15,454 nt of DNA from Bacteroidales bacterium UBA1722. GTDB taxonomy: Bacteria; Bacteroidota; Bacteroidia; Bacteroidales; UBA932. The stretch's first letter is position 1. Each line of letters opens with the position of its first letter. Location of the stretch: assembly GCA_002317435.1 (NCBI GenBank), contig DCIQ01000006.1, positions 1 to 15,454 of the forward strand. Direction: 5' to 3'. The position numbers and the translations under genes are program-made. Below, in pieces: positions 1 to 8,200 of the stretch. A model generated the notes under the pieces. The model did not search any database and was not told the origin of the DNA. It worked only from the letters and a program-made list of their open reading frames with translations.

Positions 1-888
1 CGTCAGGTGAGAAGCCTCTCGACGTTGGAGTCGCTGGCGAACAGGATTTACACCGAAAGGATGGAAGCCCGTTTTGGGGAGGAGGAGAGGGAGGAGTTCA
101 ATGCCTTCGCGAAGCTCGGGTCGCCTCCGGGTGGAGCGCATCCTAAGACGCTGATTGCACTCAGCGATGACAACGACACCATTATTTCAGGACAGACCGA
201 CCCGGTACCGGGGTATACCCAGTATATCCTCAAGTTCAAGGAGGATTACTCCGTCCCGTCATCTGAACTTGAATATATCTACTACCTGATGGCACGAAAA
301 GCCGGAATCAACATGATGCCGTGCCGTCTATACTGGATACGCGGGAACGCTCATTTCCTCACGGAAAGGTTTGATCGTAGAGATGGTCAGAAAATACTCT
401 CCCAGACGATGGCGGCCCTCGCCCCGGGAGCTTCGGATTACGAGAACCTCTTCTTTCTCTGCCGCTCGCTGCACCTTTCGGAGGAGGAAAGGGTTGAATT
501 GTTCCGCAGGATGTGCTTCAACATCGTGGCAGGCAACACCGACGACCACAACAAGAACTTTTCGTTCCTGATGTTCCCCGACGGTCACTGGGAACTCTCG
601 CCGGCATACGACATTATGTTCACGGCCAACGTCTGGAAGGATGCTGATGCTGACACCCATTCGCTGGGCGTAAGCCAGAGGAGGTGCTATTTCACGGCGG
701 ATTATCTCCTTCAGTTCGCAGAGGACTTCGAGATAGAGAATCCCGAGGCCGTTCTTCGTGAGGTATGCATCGCCGTATCGGACTTTCCTTCCATTGCTGG
801 AGAAAACGCTCTGCCCGAATCTTGGATAGAAAAGATTTCCGGGGCTCTGAATTCGGTATTTCCGGACCGGAAAGATTACAACAGGTAA
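1..888 (+). CDS. HipA-family Ser/Thr kinase toxin, C-terminal part (5' end outside window)
   Basis: HipA-family proteins are protein kinases; the classical ones phosphorylate aminoacyl-tRNA synthetases and are held in check by a HipB-type antitoxin. The reading frame is open to the left edge, and a GTG at position 7 is unlikely to be the true start because its surroundings read as the interior of a HipA C-terminal domain. Seen in order: GGAHPK (nt 130-147), the usual GGxxPK loop; a lysine-containing ILKFK strand (about nt 223-237); HFLTERFDR (about nt 352-378); the catalytic loop GNTDDHNKN (nt 532-558); and LSPAYDI (about nt 598-618), the metal-binding segment equivalent to DFG. All core kinase motifs are present, so the visible part looks active. 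It ends with TAA. The N-terminal region and any HipB partner lie outside the window. Family assignment is firm; the physiological target is unknown. Confidence 0.88.
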   Translation, partial: RQVRSLSTLESLANRIYTERMEARFGEEEREEFNAFAKLGSPPGGAHPKTLIALSDDNDTIISGQTDPVPGYTQYILKFKEDYSVPSSELEYIYYLMARKAGINMMPCRLYWIRGNAHFLTERFDRRDGQKILSQTMAALAPGASDYENLFFLCRSLHLSEEERVELFRRMCFNIVAGNTDDHNKNFSFLMFPDGHWELSPAYDIMFTANVWKDADADTHSLGVSQRRCYFTADYLLQFAEDFEIENPEAVLREVCIAVSDFPSIAGENALPESWIEKISGALNSVFPDRKDYNR

Positions 889-901
889 ACATAACAGACT
901 G

Positions 902-1084
902 ATGGTGAAAATGCGCTGCGTTGTAGAGCGCATCACATATCAGAATCCGGAAAATGGATATTGCATCCTCAAGACCAAGGTCAAGGACTATTCCGACATG
1001 GTAGCTGCCGTGGGTAATCTTCTTGAGGTGAATCTGGAGGAGAAGCGGTACTGGACAGTGTCTGTCGTTTTGAATTTGATGTGA
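902..1084 (+). pseudogene. RecD2-like DNA helicase, N-terminal remnant
   Basis: The first ~45 codons encode MVKMRCVVERITYQNPENGY followed by CILKTK and then AAVGNLLEVN, the pattern of the N-terminal OB-like domain of RecD2 helicases (VVERITxxNxENGYxVLxVK...VVGNL). RecD2 proteins normally exceed 700 residues and carry a P-loop helicase core; none of that follows. After about nt 1040 the similarity stops and the frame ends at a TGA, giving 60 codons. It starts 13 nt after the hipA-like stop. It could be a truncated helicase gene left by a deletion or by insertion of the neighbouring island. An independently functional 60-aa protein is possible but less likely. The assignment rests on motif memory over a short stretch. 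Confidence 0.55.
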
Positions 1085-1190
1085 AGGGACTTGCTCGGTT
1101 TATAACAGTACACGAAAACGGCAGCATTTCAGTCACTCATATCATGCCTCACCTTATCGGCGTGGCAGTCGGCACGATGCGTGGAATTCT

Positions 1191-1376
1191 CATCGTAAAG
1201 ACAGCCGGAACGAACTTATCAAAGTTCCCGGTCCCGCTTCGATGGTCTGCATCGCCGGCTTCCTGAAAGCTCTGGAGCAGGGTCTCCTGCATGAAGGAGA
1301 TGTGGTGTCGGTGAATATGGAAGAGGGGTCGGCACGGGCAGGGTGGTTCAGGGAGATTGTGGGGGAGGGGTGTTGA
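1191..1376 (+). pseudogene. Decayed C-terminal coding remnant, unidentified
   Basis: The frame beginning near nt 1191 reads HRKDSRNELIKVPGPASMVC and continues IAGFLKALEQGLLHEGDVVS to a TGA at 1374-1376. The helix-turn-strand pattern (FLKALEQGLLxxGDVVSVN) resembles the C-terminus of fold-type II PLP enzymes such as threonine-synthase-like proteins, but I cannot assign it firmly. It has no plausible start. The preceding 150 nt look coding-like in a different frame (around nt 1042-1190, for example DVKGLARFITVHENG), so this may be one gene broken by a frameshift or several fragments joined together. Together with the RecD2 stub it marks 902-1376 as a graveyard next to the RADAR operon. Confidence 0.35.
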
Positions 1377-1382
1377 TTCGTG

Positions 1383-1418
1383 ACTGTACGCCATATTGTT
1401 CCCGATATGGCGTACAGT
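1383..1418 (-). terminator. Perfect 14-bp hairpin at the end of the RADAR operon
   Basis: ACTGTACGCCATAT (1383-1396) is the exact reverse complement of ATATGGCGTACAGT (1405-1418), with an 8-nt loop. It begins 4 nt beyond the rdrB stop (TGA, 1425-1423 on the minus strand) and lies between convergent + and - strand reading frames, where a bidirectional terminator is expected. Neither side has a clear U tract, so intrinsic termination is not assured; 3'-end protection, or an operator, are alternatives. Confidence 0.5.
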
Positions 1419-1422
1419 GGTT

Positions 1423-4059
1423 TCAGCTGTTACGGTTAAAACGCATTTCGAAGGCCATTTCTCTGATTTCATCCAGCCACTGCAGAATCTCTCGGGGAGG
1501 AGACAGTGTCCGGTCATTATCGTATTCCTGAATCAAGGCTGAAGCCAAAAGGGCGAATTCGCGTTCCAGAGAGGTGGGGAATACACCTTTGTCATCAGTA
1601 TTTATCGAAACGCAAATATGGTGGGGTGTCTTCGTTCGGTCGGATGGCAATGTATAGAATGAGGTGACAGGATGCTCGCAGAACTGTTGTATGTCTCCAA
1701 TTTTGTAGTTGGATGTAGGGTTGCTCTCTATGGAGATCTCCTTATGTTCAATTTCTGAAAGCACTTTCTCCTGCAGAGATACTATCAGGTTGATGAGATC
1801 TTCGGACAGTTCCACTTGATCATATTTCTGTCCTTCGCATTTGACTGTGTGATTGTAATGGTACAGATGATTCAAATAGCGTGCAGTCCGTATTTTTCGA
1901 GCATTGCGTAGTTCGGGGGAGATTTCATCCAGATGAGTGCGTTCCCAAGGGGTCGCCCGCGAGTATTTGTATACTCCATCAATCTCTGTGTATAACTCGG
2001 GATCATCCCCGCGGAGCATACAGGCTTGATAATAGGTTAAGGGAGACATTTCACTGAAAAATCGTCCGTACAGCGGGTTGAAATACTTAAGAAAAAGCCG
2101 TTCCAGAGAGCCTTGGACCTTCTCGAACCCGTCCAATTCATTGCTCTCTGAAAGCATGAATGCGATATTGTCCAATATGCACTGTTTCGGCATGGCTATT
2201 TTCCAATGTCGTTTCTGATAGTAGTTCCTGACATCAGTGCCGAGAACCAGACCATGTCCGATCCGGTCACCGCTGCCCAATCGGAGGAACAATACGGCTT
2301 CCCGCACAGCACGTAATCCGTCCACTATATCGTAAAAGTCTTCACCGACGTGATAGGTCACTCCCAGAGGAGGTAAAGGTCTTTCCAACATAAACGGAGG
2401 GTGATTGCTCTCCCTAAGAAAACGGAAAGCATGAGCGAATACCTCCGGACGGCAGAAAAGCTCTGAACTGGCGGCATCGATACCTGCTATCCGTTTCGCT
2501 GAATGGTGGTTGAAATGCCGTAGCGTATCCAAAGCCATGGCTTGCTTTTTGACTTCGGCACGGACTTCCCAGTTCCGCGGATGCTGCAAATGTTCACTAC
2601 AGGTTTTGTATTCCTTATCCTTTTTCTTGATGAAATGAAACACATAATCCCAGGGGTTTGGAACCGATTCATTGTTCTTTGAAAACAGGTGGGATAAATC
2701 TCCGCTGATAAAATGTGCTATATTGTCCAAGTATCTGATTAATAACGTATTGTGTAAAGATGAGCTCTTCGGGGTAATACGTGTCTCCATATAGCGTTTT
2801 CCTGGGTAATTACTCGAGGTACAGGAACCTACGGAACTGCAGATGGCAGTCTGGAGCAACAAATGTTCATATACCGACCCTTCTTTCAGGAAATGGCTTT
2901 TTCGGTATTCATAATCGTTGAAATTACCGAATCCCACATAATCATTGGTCTGTACCAATTCCCTCTGAAACTCGTTTTTGATGAGGAGATAGGCATACAG
3001 CAGAGAAGACAGGATGCCATCGGGATCTTCGTCACGGTAGATTTTTTTAAATGTGCAATACATAAGCCGACGCTCCCCGCTCATCATAAATACTATGTCG
3101 GTGTCAGGATTCGCGGAGGAAAAATCACCATTCCTCAGGAGCGCGTAATCTATGATGACTTTGTCATTCGAAATGGTGTGATAGTGGCGGGCATACATCA
3201 GTTTCACCGTATTGATACAGGAGATTATTTCGGCCAGATAACCGAATATGGCGGTGTCTGACTTAACTCTCAGTATGTCCAGAAGTTTATTGATATCGAG
3301 GAGCCGGTCCGTACAAATGTCCTGCACCGAATACAGAAAGAGGAACAAACGGATGGCCGCAGCTTTGATGACATTTGTGTAAAGAGAACATGTCTGGCCG
3401 GATGAGGTGGAATACCATGCCCGAGGATATTTTGATGATTTGAATTCTTTGGAATTGAACCTTTTGTAGCGTTCTGACACGTCATTCATCAGGCTCAGCC
3501 AACTCAGTTCCGGTGCAAATCCTGTTCCTTTCAGATGGTTGTGAATGTCCGCCATCCGTTTGCCATACAGATTCCGGAGGGCGGAATTGTCGTGATCTAT
3601 GATAGCGGGCCAGGAAAAAAAACTTCGCTGGCGTCCGTATACGGCATCAGAAGAGGCGAGAAATGCTGTAGTGAATAAATCTTCTCCAAGAAGATAAGAG
3701 ATTTCCTGCCATTTGAGCAAACAATCAAAACGGCACACCGGACTCTCGCTGCGGCTGATCAGCACTTCGGAGGCAAAATGGAGGGGAACATTGAACACAT
3801 TCTTGCCGGAGGCATATCTCAGTGAACTGCATTCACCTCCCTGCATCCATACGGAAGACGCCATTCCGAAAGCTGCCTCGGCCTGATTTTTGGTGAAGGT
3901 GGGACTGGCATGGAGATACATCGGGTTATAGGTGTCGGAGGTGATGTCAGTTGTCGGCATAGATTGTCCGACCCGGTAGCGGGCAAGCATCTGACGGATC
4001 ATCTCGTCTGCTGACTGCTCATTGAAGAGTACTTTCAATGTATCGCGTAATGCACCCAT
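1423..4059 (-). CDS. rdrB: RdrB, RADAR adenosine deaminase effector
   Basis: 878 aa, the size expected for RdrB, the divergent adenosine deaminase of the RADAR anti-phage system. RdrB assembles into large shells with RdrA and converts adenosine to inosine in the nucleotide pool (ATP/dATP to ITP/dITP), or in RNA according to the first report. Every ADA landmark is visible: HNH at H173/H175 (metal ligands, in MADIHNHLKG), YHVGEDF with H570 (metal) and E573 (catalytic), DRIGHG with H602, SNPTSNYKIGD at about 779-789, and SINTDDKG with D822/D823 (metal/substrate). About 390 residues lie between HNH and HVGED, far more than in housekeeping ADA, which is typical of the RdrB class. The ATG at 4059 has a GAAAAGG purine run upstream and lies 26 nt after the rdrA stop, so the two are co-transcribed and probably co-assembled. 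The protein is soluble, with no signal peptide. Identification is by motifs, length and partner gene. Confidence 0.92.
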   Translation of the reverse strand: MGALRDTLKVLFNEQSADEMIRQMLARYRVGQSMPTTDITSDTYNPMYLHASPTFTKNQAEAAFGMASSVWMQGGECSSLRYASGKNVFNVPLHFASEVLISRSESPVCRFDCLLKWQEISYLLGEDLFTTAFLASSDAVYGRQRSFFSWPAIIDHDNSALRNLYGKRMADIHNHLKGTGFAPELSWLSLMNDVSERYKRFNSKEFKSSKYPRAWYSTSSGQTCSLYTNVIKAAAIRLFLFLYSVQDICTDRLLDINKLLDILRVKSDTAIFGYLAEIISCINTVKLMYARHYHTISNDKVIIDYALLRNGDFSSANPDTDIVFMMSGERRLMYCTFKKIYRDEDPDGILSSLLYAYLLIKNEFQRELVQTNDYVGFGNFNDYEYRKSHFLKEGSVYEHLLLQTAICSSVGSCTSSNYPGKRYMETRITPKSSSLHNTLLIRYLDNIAHFISGDLSHLFSKNNESVPNPWDYVFHFIKKKDKEYKTCSEHLQHPRNWEVRAEVKKQAMALDTLRHFNHHSAKRIAGIDAASSELFCRPEVFAHAFRFLRESNHPPFMLERPLPPLGVTYHVGEDFYDIVDGLRAVREAVLFLRLGSGDRIGHGLVLGTDVRNYYQKRHWKIAMPKQCILDNIAFMLSESNELDGFEKVQGSLERLFLKYFNPLYGRFFSEMSPLTYYQACMLRGDDPELYTEIDGVYKYSRATPWERTHLDEISPELRNARKIRTARYLNHLYHYNHTVKCEGQKYDQVELSEDLINLIVSLQEKVLSEIEHKEISIESNPTSNYKIGDIQQFCEHPVTSFYTLPSDRTKTPHHICVSINTDDKGVFPTSLEREFALLASALIQEYDNDRTLSPPREILQWLDEIREMAFEMRFNRNS

Positions 4060-4085
4060 ATAATTGATTACCTTTTCATGAAATC

Positions 4086-6719
4086 CTATATTACTGCCTG
4101 TTCTTGGTCAAAGTCATTTATTATTTTTTCCAGTTCATCCTTAGTTATTAATCTACCATTATCCTCAATTTTCTCAAGTATGAATTGATAAAGTGGCTCT
4201 GAATCACTGATGTTTTCAGGTTTGTGTGAATGAAAATATCGGCCTGTTCTTCGAGTTATTCCTTTACTGATACTGAAATAGAATTCAAGAATGCTTCGGG
4301 GTATAGGGGTGGTGGAGTTGAGTTTATTGGCGAACCGTTGGCTTTCCATCATCGGAATGTTGGATTTTTGAATTGGCGATTTTTCCGGTTCGGTACTATT
4401 GCTGGAAACTTTCGATTGTTGGGTGTTTTTTTCGTTGAAAGTCACAGGAGCGAGCATTGGGTCGTCCATATTTTTCAGTAGTTCTATCACATAACCTATA
4501 TAATTGAAATTCATATCCCGACATTCAACTTCTTCAGGTACTGAAAGCCTTTCTTTGATATGATATGAGAAAACTGCACCGAAGAAACATGTCAGGTTTT
4601 CTCTCAGTGTGTAATCTCCTCTAAAAATATTTTCCGAGGTAATCTTTTCATACATGTAATGGATGAAATCATCGCATAACTCATAATTTCTGGGACAGAC
4701 CCAATCCCTCCATTTCCAATTCTGGTCATTGTCGATATTGGGGGTCGAACCTGTGTTCCGTATCGCATCATCCCACGTGTCGAAATTATCTATGCATGCA
4801 TTATGGTTGGAGTAATATGACGATTTCAGGAACTGTGACCAAAGAGAATTCTGGCCGTCTTCCAGGATCCGGTTGATGATATCCTTTCCCAAATGTTTCT
4901 TGAACTTATTGTAACATGATTTGATGTCAATGATATTATAGAAAAATAAGAAAGGGTCAAATCGGACTTTTCGTTGTACAGGTTGACCATTTTCTATCTC
5001 ATTGATGATGTCGCCGGAGCATAACATCAGGAATTCCAGAGTCCGTTTCTGTTCACTGTCACCTTCTGCAAGTTTACGCATTTTATCGAACAGGATGGCA
5101 GCATCGCTCAGACCGGACAGCGAATCGGTTTTATTCTCCGGTACGTTGTTCTTCGTACTGGCATCATAGAAAGAAGAATTATATAATGACCCGCCTATGA
5201 GTGATTTGTACGATTCGAACTGACTATTGTAATAACCGCTCCATTTTATGGTGATGACAGTTTTGATGATGAAAAGGAAATATTTTTGATTCAGCGGCAG
5301 ACTGAAACCGGATAGCCAAGTCAGGAGGGCATTGATGTCCCCCGATGAGATGTCTTTTTTATTGAGAATGTTCCAAATACAAAGGTCATCCGGTGATATG
5401 GCAGCATCATTTTTCAGGTTCTTGCACTCATCAAATGCTGATTTCAACACGTACAGGATATAGGCGTTGAAATCTTTGGGAGAGGAATAATTCGACAATA
5501 AATCCAGTTTATGTCGCAACTCGGCATTCAGGTGTTCATAACAGAATTCGTGAAAGAAATAGTCGTTAAATCTGCTGCGATTATCGAGGATATCATCCTT
5601 CATGTATAAAAGCATGCTCAAAAAATGAATCGATTTGCGAAGATTCCGGGGGACTATCAGACTGGGGAATTCTCCGTCATTGAAAAAAGTATAACCGGTT
5701 TTCTCAAACAGCAGCCCCACTATCGTATCAGATAAATTATGAGGCGAATTATACCATTTGCCTTCCCCGTCCAGATGATATTGAGCCTTGATGATTTTGT
5801 CCCCTTCCGGCAAACGGATCCGGTTCGCCGTAGGGACGAGTTTGGCCAGATAATTGTCGGACATGGCGTCCACATCTGTTTTCGCCTCTGTCTCCTTCTT
5901 CATCAGAATTTCATATTCACCGTACAGGGATAACCTTTTCAGACTTGACATCTGGTCCAGATTAATGGCCATAAGAATGAGAATATTGGGTTGAATCAGA
6001 TATTTCCGGATCCATTCCATCATACTGACTGCGGTGGATGTATTGAGATCCAAATCATCAATGCACACTATCAATTTAGTGTTTTCTTTAGCCCTTGTCA
6101 CTTTCATATACTCCTCCACCAACTCGAATACATCTTTCTTCAGCTGCAGCGAACACTTGAGCTGCTCCAATTGTTCCAAATCATCCTCATTGTCGTTCTT
6201 TTTGGACTCGAGCTTTTTGAAACTGTGCTGGGCTCTCGTAAGAGCATTATAGAAATCCTGTCGATCAGATCTTTCGATTTCCTGAGAGGTGGTGTGTTCC
6301 GATTTCTTCTGGAATTCAGAATAAATTCTGGCGATGAATGCTCCGATGATATTGTAGTCGGTGCTGAAAAAAGAGGGATCTATCGGTGGAAATCTGACAA
6401 AGCCGAATGTGTGGCCGCCGGTAGAATCTGTGATTGGATTACTTACCAGCCAGTTGGCGAACGAAAGCATACAGGAGGTTTTCCCTGTTCCGCGGTCACC
6501 GATGAAAGCTATGATGTTATTGATGTTTTCATATGCTTCTTTTTTGTATTCTTCTTTTACGCGCCAGCTTTCACTGCAGTACCGTTCGACCAGAGCGCGG
6601 GCTTGTTCGTATTGGGAAGAGAACAGACCATCGGTTTCACGCTGGCCTTCCTTGTTAATGTTAATATGCACCGTCGATTCTCTGCCGAGAATATGTGTTA
6701 TTTCCAGTTTTTGTCCCAT
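4086..6719 (-). CDS. rdrA: RdrA, RADAR AAA+/KAP-like ATPase
   Basis: 877-aa P-loop NTPase, the ATPase partner of RdrB. Known RdrA forms ring oligomers that dock onto the RdrB shell and are needed for defence. Visible: Walker A GDRGTGKT (74-81); IDPSFFSTDYNIIGAFIARI (113-132), the strand-helix after the P-loop; a charged, probably coiled region (about 160-205); Walker B LIVCIDDLD (216-224); ILILMAINLDQM (246-257), a sensor-1-like strand; and YLAKLVPTANRIRLPE (290-305), typical of KAP/RdrA-like ATPases. The rest (about 310-877) is a long alpha-helical region with no domain I can name, as expected for RdrA's C-terminal part. The ORF begins at ATG 6719 and ends with TAG 26 nt before rdrB. A 98-nt gap separates it from the upstream sensor-like gene. 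Its codons are distinctly AT-rich compared with the right-hand chromosomal genes, consistent with horizontal acquisition. Confidence 0.9.
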   Translation of the reverse strand: MGQKLEITHILGRESTVHININKEGQRETDGLFSSQYEQARALVERYCSESWRVKEEYKKEAYENINNIIAFIGDRGTGKTSCMLSFANWLVSNPITDSTGGHTFGFVRFPPIDPSFFSTDYNIIGAFIARIYSEFQKKSEHTTSQEIERSDRQDFYNALTRAQHSFKKLESKKNDNEDDLEQLEQLKCSLQLKKDVFELVEEYMKVTRAKENTKLIVCIDDLDLNTSTAVSMMEWIRKYLIQPNILILMAINLDQMSSLKRLSLYGEYEILMKKETEAKTDVDAMSDNYLAKLVPTANRIRLPEGDKIIKAQYHLDGEGKWYNSPHNLSDTIVGLLFEKTGYTFFNDGEFPSLIVPRNLRKSIHFLSMLLYMKDDILDNRSRFNDYFFHEFCYEHLNAELRHKLDLLSNYSSPKDFNAYILYVLKSAFDECKNLKNDAAISPDDLCIWNILNKKDISSGDINALLTWLSGFSLPLNQKYFLFIIKTVITIKWSGYYNSQFESYKSLIGGSLYNSSFYDASTKNNVPENKTDSLSGLSDAAILFDKMRKLAEGDSEQKRTLEFLMLCSGDIINEIENGQPVQRKVRFDPFLFFYNIIDIKSCYNKFKKHLGKDIINRILEDGQNSLWSQFLKSSYYSNHNACIDNFDTWDDAIRNTGSTPNIDNDQNWKWRDWVCPRNYELCDDFIHYMYEKITSENIFRGDYTLRENLTCFFGAVFSYHIKERLSVPEEVECRDMNFNYIGYVIELLKNMDDPMLAPVTFNEKNTQQSKVSSNSTEPEKSPIQKSNIPMMESQRFANKLNSTTPIPRSILEFYFSISKGITRRTGRYFHSHKPENISDSEPLYQFILEKIEDNGRLITKDELEKIINDFDQEQAVI

Positions 6720-6817
6720 ATTCGTATAGTATTAAGTGAGCGGTAAAAATCAAATGGAGAAAGTATCATGAAAGATTTTTAAGGATGGATTGGTTCACCG
6801 ATGGTTATGTTTCATCA

Positions 6818-8200
6818 CTATACCGTCAGTTTTTCCTGTCTTTTGAGCAATTCCGCCTTGAGGGGATCTATCGATCGAAGTTTGCCGTACAGACTCTCCC
6901 ATTCGTTATCGCCCTGTCTCCGATAGGCCTTGATGGCGAATGCCAGATGGGTAGAGTCATATTTATCCAATGTTTTACTTATTTCCATACAATTTTTGAT
7001 GGTACGATAGGATTCTTCAAGTAACGTCTGACGCTCGATATGGTCGTTTGCAGGCAGCAGTTCCGCTTTTGCGTTGAGGGATCCGGAAAGATTGTACAGG
7101 TAAGAAGTGTCATTGGGATTCATAACGATGGCCCGTCTGATGTACTCGATGGACGTGTCGAGGTACTCTGGTCTTCTGGTGGTGCCATAAGCACCGTAAT
7201 AGAGTCTGTTGATCTGATTCCATACACCGTCCGGAACGACACCGTTGGAATCCTTGACGGCCTCGCCATAACGACAAATGATGTCGATATATTCCTCCTC
7301 CATGTCATTCTTATTCAGATAACTTATCAGCGCTCCCATATATTCCACTTTCTTCTGGCAGGACACATTGGAAGTGAAGAAGTATTCCATCTCTTTTATC
7401 ATCATATTACCGGCTTCTAGAGAGCCCATCGCTGCGACCTGCTCGACATAGTAGTCCAGAAATTTCAGTTTGTTCACCGTTCCTTGAAGCTTGGACATCG
7501 CTTTTTCCGCCATAGTCACATTTCTGCTGGCCAATGCCAGCTGAAACGCCGTGTTAGGGTCAATGTCGCTGAGGTCGGCGGTATCTGATGTGGCGGCATT
7601 AATTGTATCACTATTGAGCTTTTCTTCAATGGCCGACACCCTTTTTTTAAGTTTTTCTATTTCTGCGACGAGAGCAGAATCTGTTGGTGCCTTTTTCGGG
7701 GAAGGTGCCGACGCGTTTTGTGGAACTGTACCGATATCGCTTCTGCCCAAAAATTGTTTGACCGTTTCCTGCACAGATATGATAGCATTACCAAACGCCA
7801 GCCATTTGTAAGTGATAAAAGGCTCGGACTGGATGAAGTTAGGAATCTGTATCTGTCTGGACGAACTCAAAAGTATAATCTTCTTTCCTTTGGTGATGCA
7901 TACCCCCAACATGAGACATACGAAGAAATCGATTCGGCTGATGTCCGCGATACACAAATCGTAATTGTCGACGGAAGGGACTGTATCGCTGTCGGAGGTG
8001 AGTTGCTCCACATGGAATGAATCGGGCAATGCTTTCAGAACACAATCGGTGAAAACCGCTCTGTATTGTTCGCCGACAGGAGAAATGTAACAAGCCCCGT
8101 ATTTCAGAGATTCTGTCTGAATCTGCGCTTCCTGGATGTCTGTAGGAGATTCGGTCCCATTCACACCTGTCATTACTGTTTTTGAGGTTTTAGCTGGCAT
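6818..8200 (-). CDS. RADAR-associated Rossmann/NDT-TIR-like, coiled-coil and TPR protein (candidate accessory or sensor)
   Basis: 460 aa, first gene of the operon, not recognised as a named family. A disordered N-terminus (1-30) precedes a Rossmann-like domain (about 33-150) beginning YGACYISPVGEQYR, with YDLCIADIS (80-88), FVCLMLGV (93-100), GKKIILLSSS (105-114) and IPNFIQSEPFITY (119-131). This layout is that of nucleoside-deoxyribosyltransferase/TIR-like domains (ADxS..NVxYELGxA..gkxxILL..xxxPFD). The position normally holding the catalytic Glu in the YELG motif is Met here, so it may bind rather than cleave a nucleotide. A linker (151-172) leads to a short coiled coil (about 176-196, EIEKLKKRVSAIEEKL), then a helical C-terminus (about 215-460) with TPR-like pairs, clearest at 350-375 (IRRAIVMNPND) and 395-431. 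There are no transmembrane segments, unlike the SLATT or Csx27-type RADAR accessory proteins. By inference it senses infection or scaffolds RdrA/RdrB. The ATG at 8200 is the first start in frame after an AT-rich leader. Confidence 0.75.
   Translation of the reverse strand: MPAKTSKTVMTGVNGTESPTDIQEAQIQTESLKYGACYISPVGEQYRAVFTDCVLKALPDSFHVEQLTSDSDTVPSVDNYDLCIADISRIDFFVCLMLGVCITKGKKIILLSSSRQIQIPNFIQSEPFITYKWLAFGNAIISVQETVKQFLGRSDIGTVPQNASAPSPKKAPTDSALVAEIEKLKKRVSAIEEKLNSDTINAATSDTADLSDIDPNTAFQLALASRNVTMAEKAMSKLQGTVNKLKFLDYYVEQVAAMGSLEAGNMMIKEMEYFFTSNVSCQKKVEYMGALISYLNKNDMEEEYIDIICRYGEAVKDSNGVVPDGVWNQINRLYYGAYGTTRRPEYLDTSIEYIRRAIVMNPNDTSYLYNLSGSLNAKAELLPANDHIERQTLLEESYRTIKNCMEISKTLDKYDSTHLAFAIKAYRRQGDNEWESLYGKLRSIDPLKAELLKRQEKLTV

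Noticed and set aside
3535..3549. HNH motif in rdrB as a possible HNH nuclease
   Set aside because: It is the HxH metal-binding pair of an adenosine deaminase; the matching HVGED, IGHG and NTDD motifs follow and no other HNH-nuclease features are present.
5991..6746. Plus-strand frame of 251 codons opposite rdrA
   Set aside because: Antisense to the Walker A/B region of rdrA, with a Phe/Ile/Cys-rich composition and no recognisable motif.
6698..6769. 23-codon minus-strand ORF in the rdrA leader overlapping the rdrA start
   Set aside because: Short, no good ribosome binding site and no run of regulatory codons; likely chance. The 98-nt leader also has only a poor promoter match.
6818..8200. 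SLATT or Csx27-type membrane accessory protein of RADAR
   Set aside because: The 460-aa sequence has no transmembrane helix; it reads as a soluble Rossmann plus helical-repeat protein.
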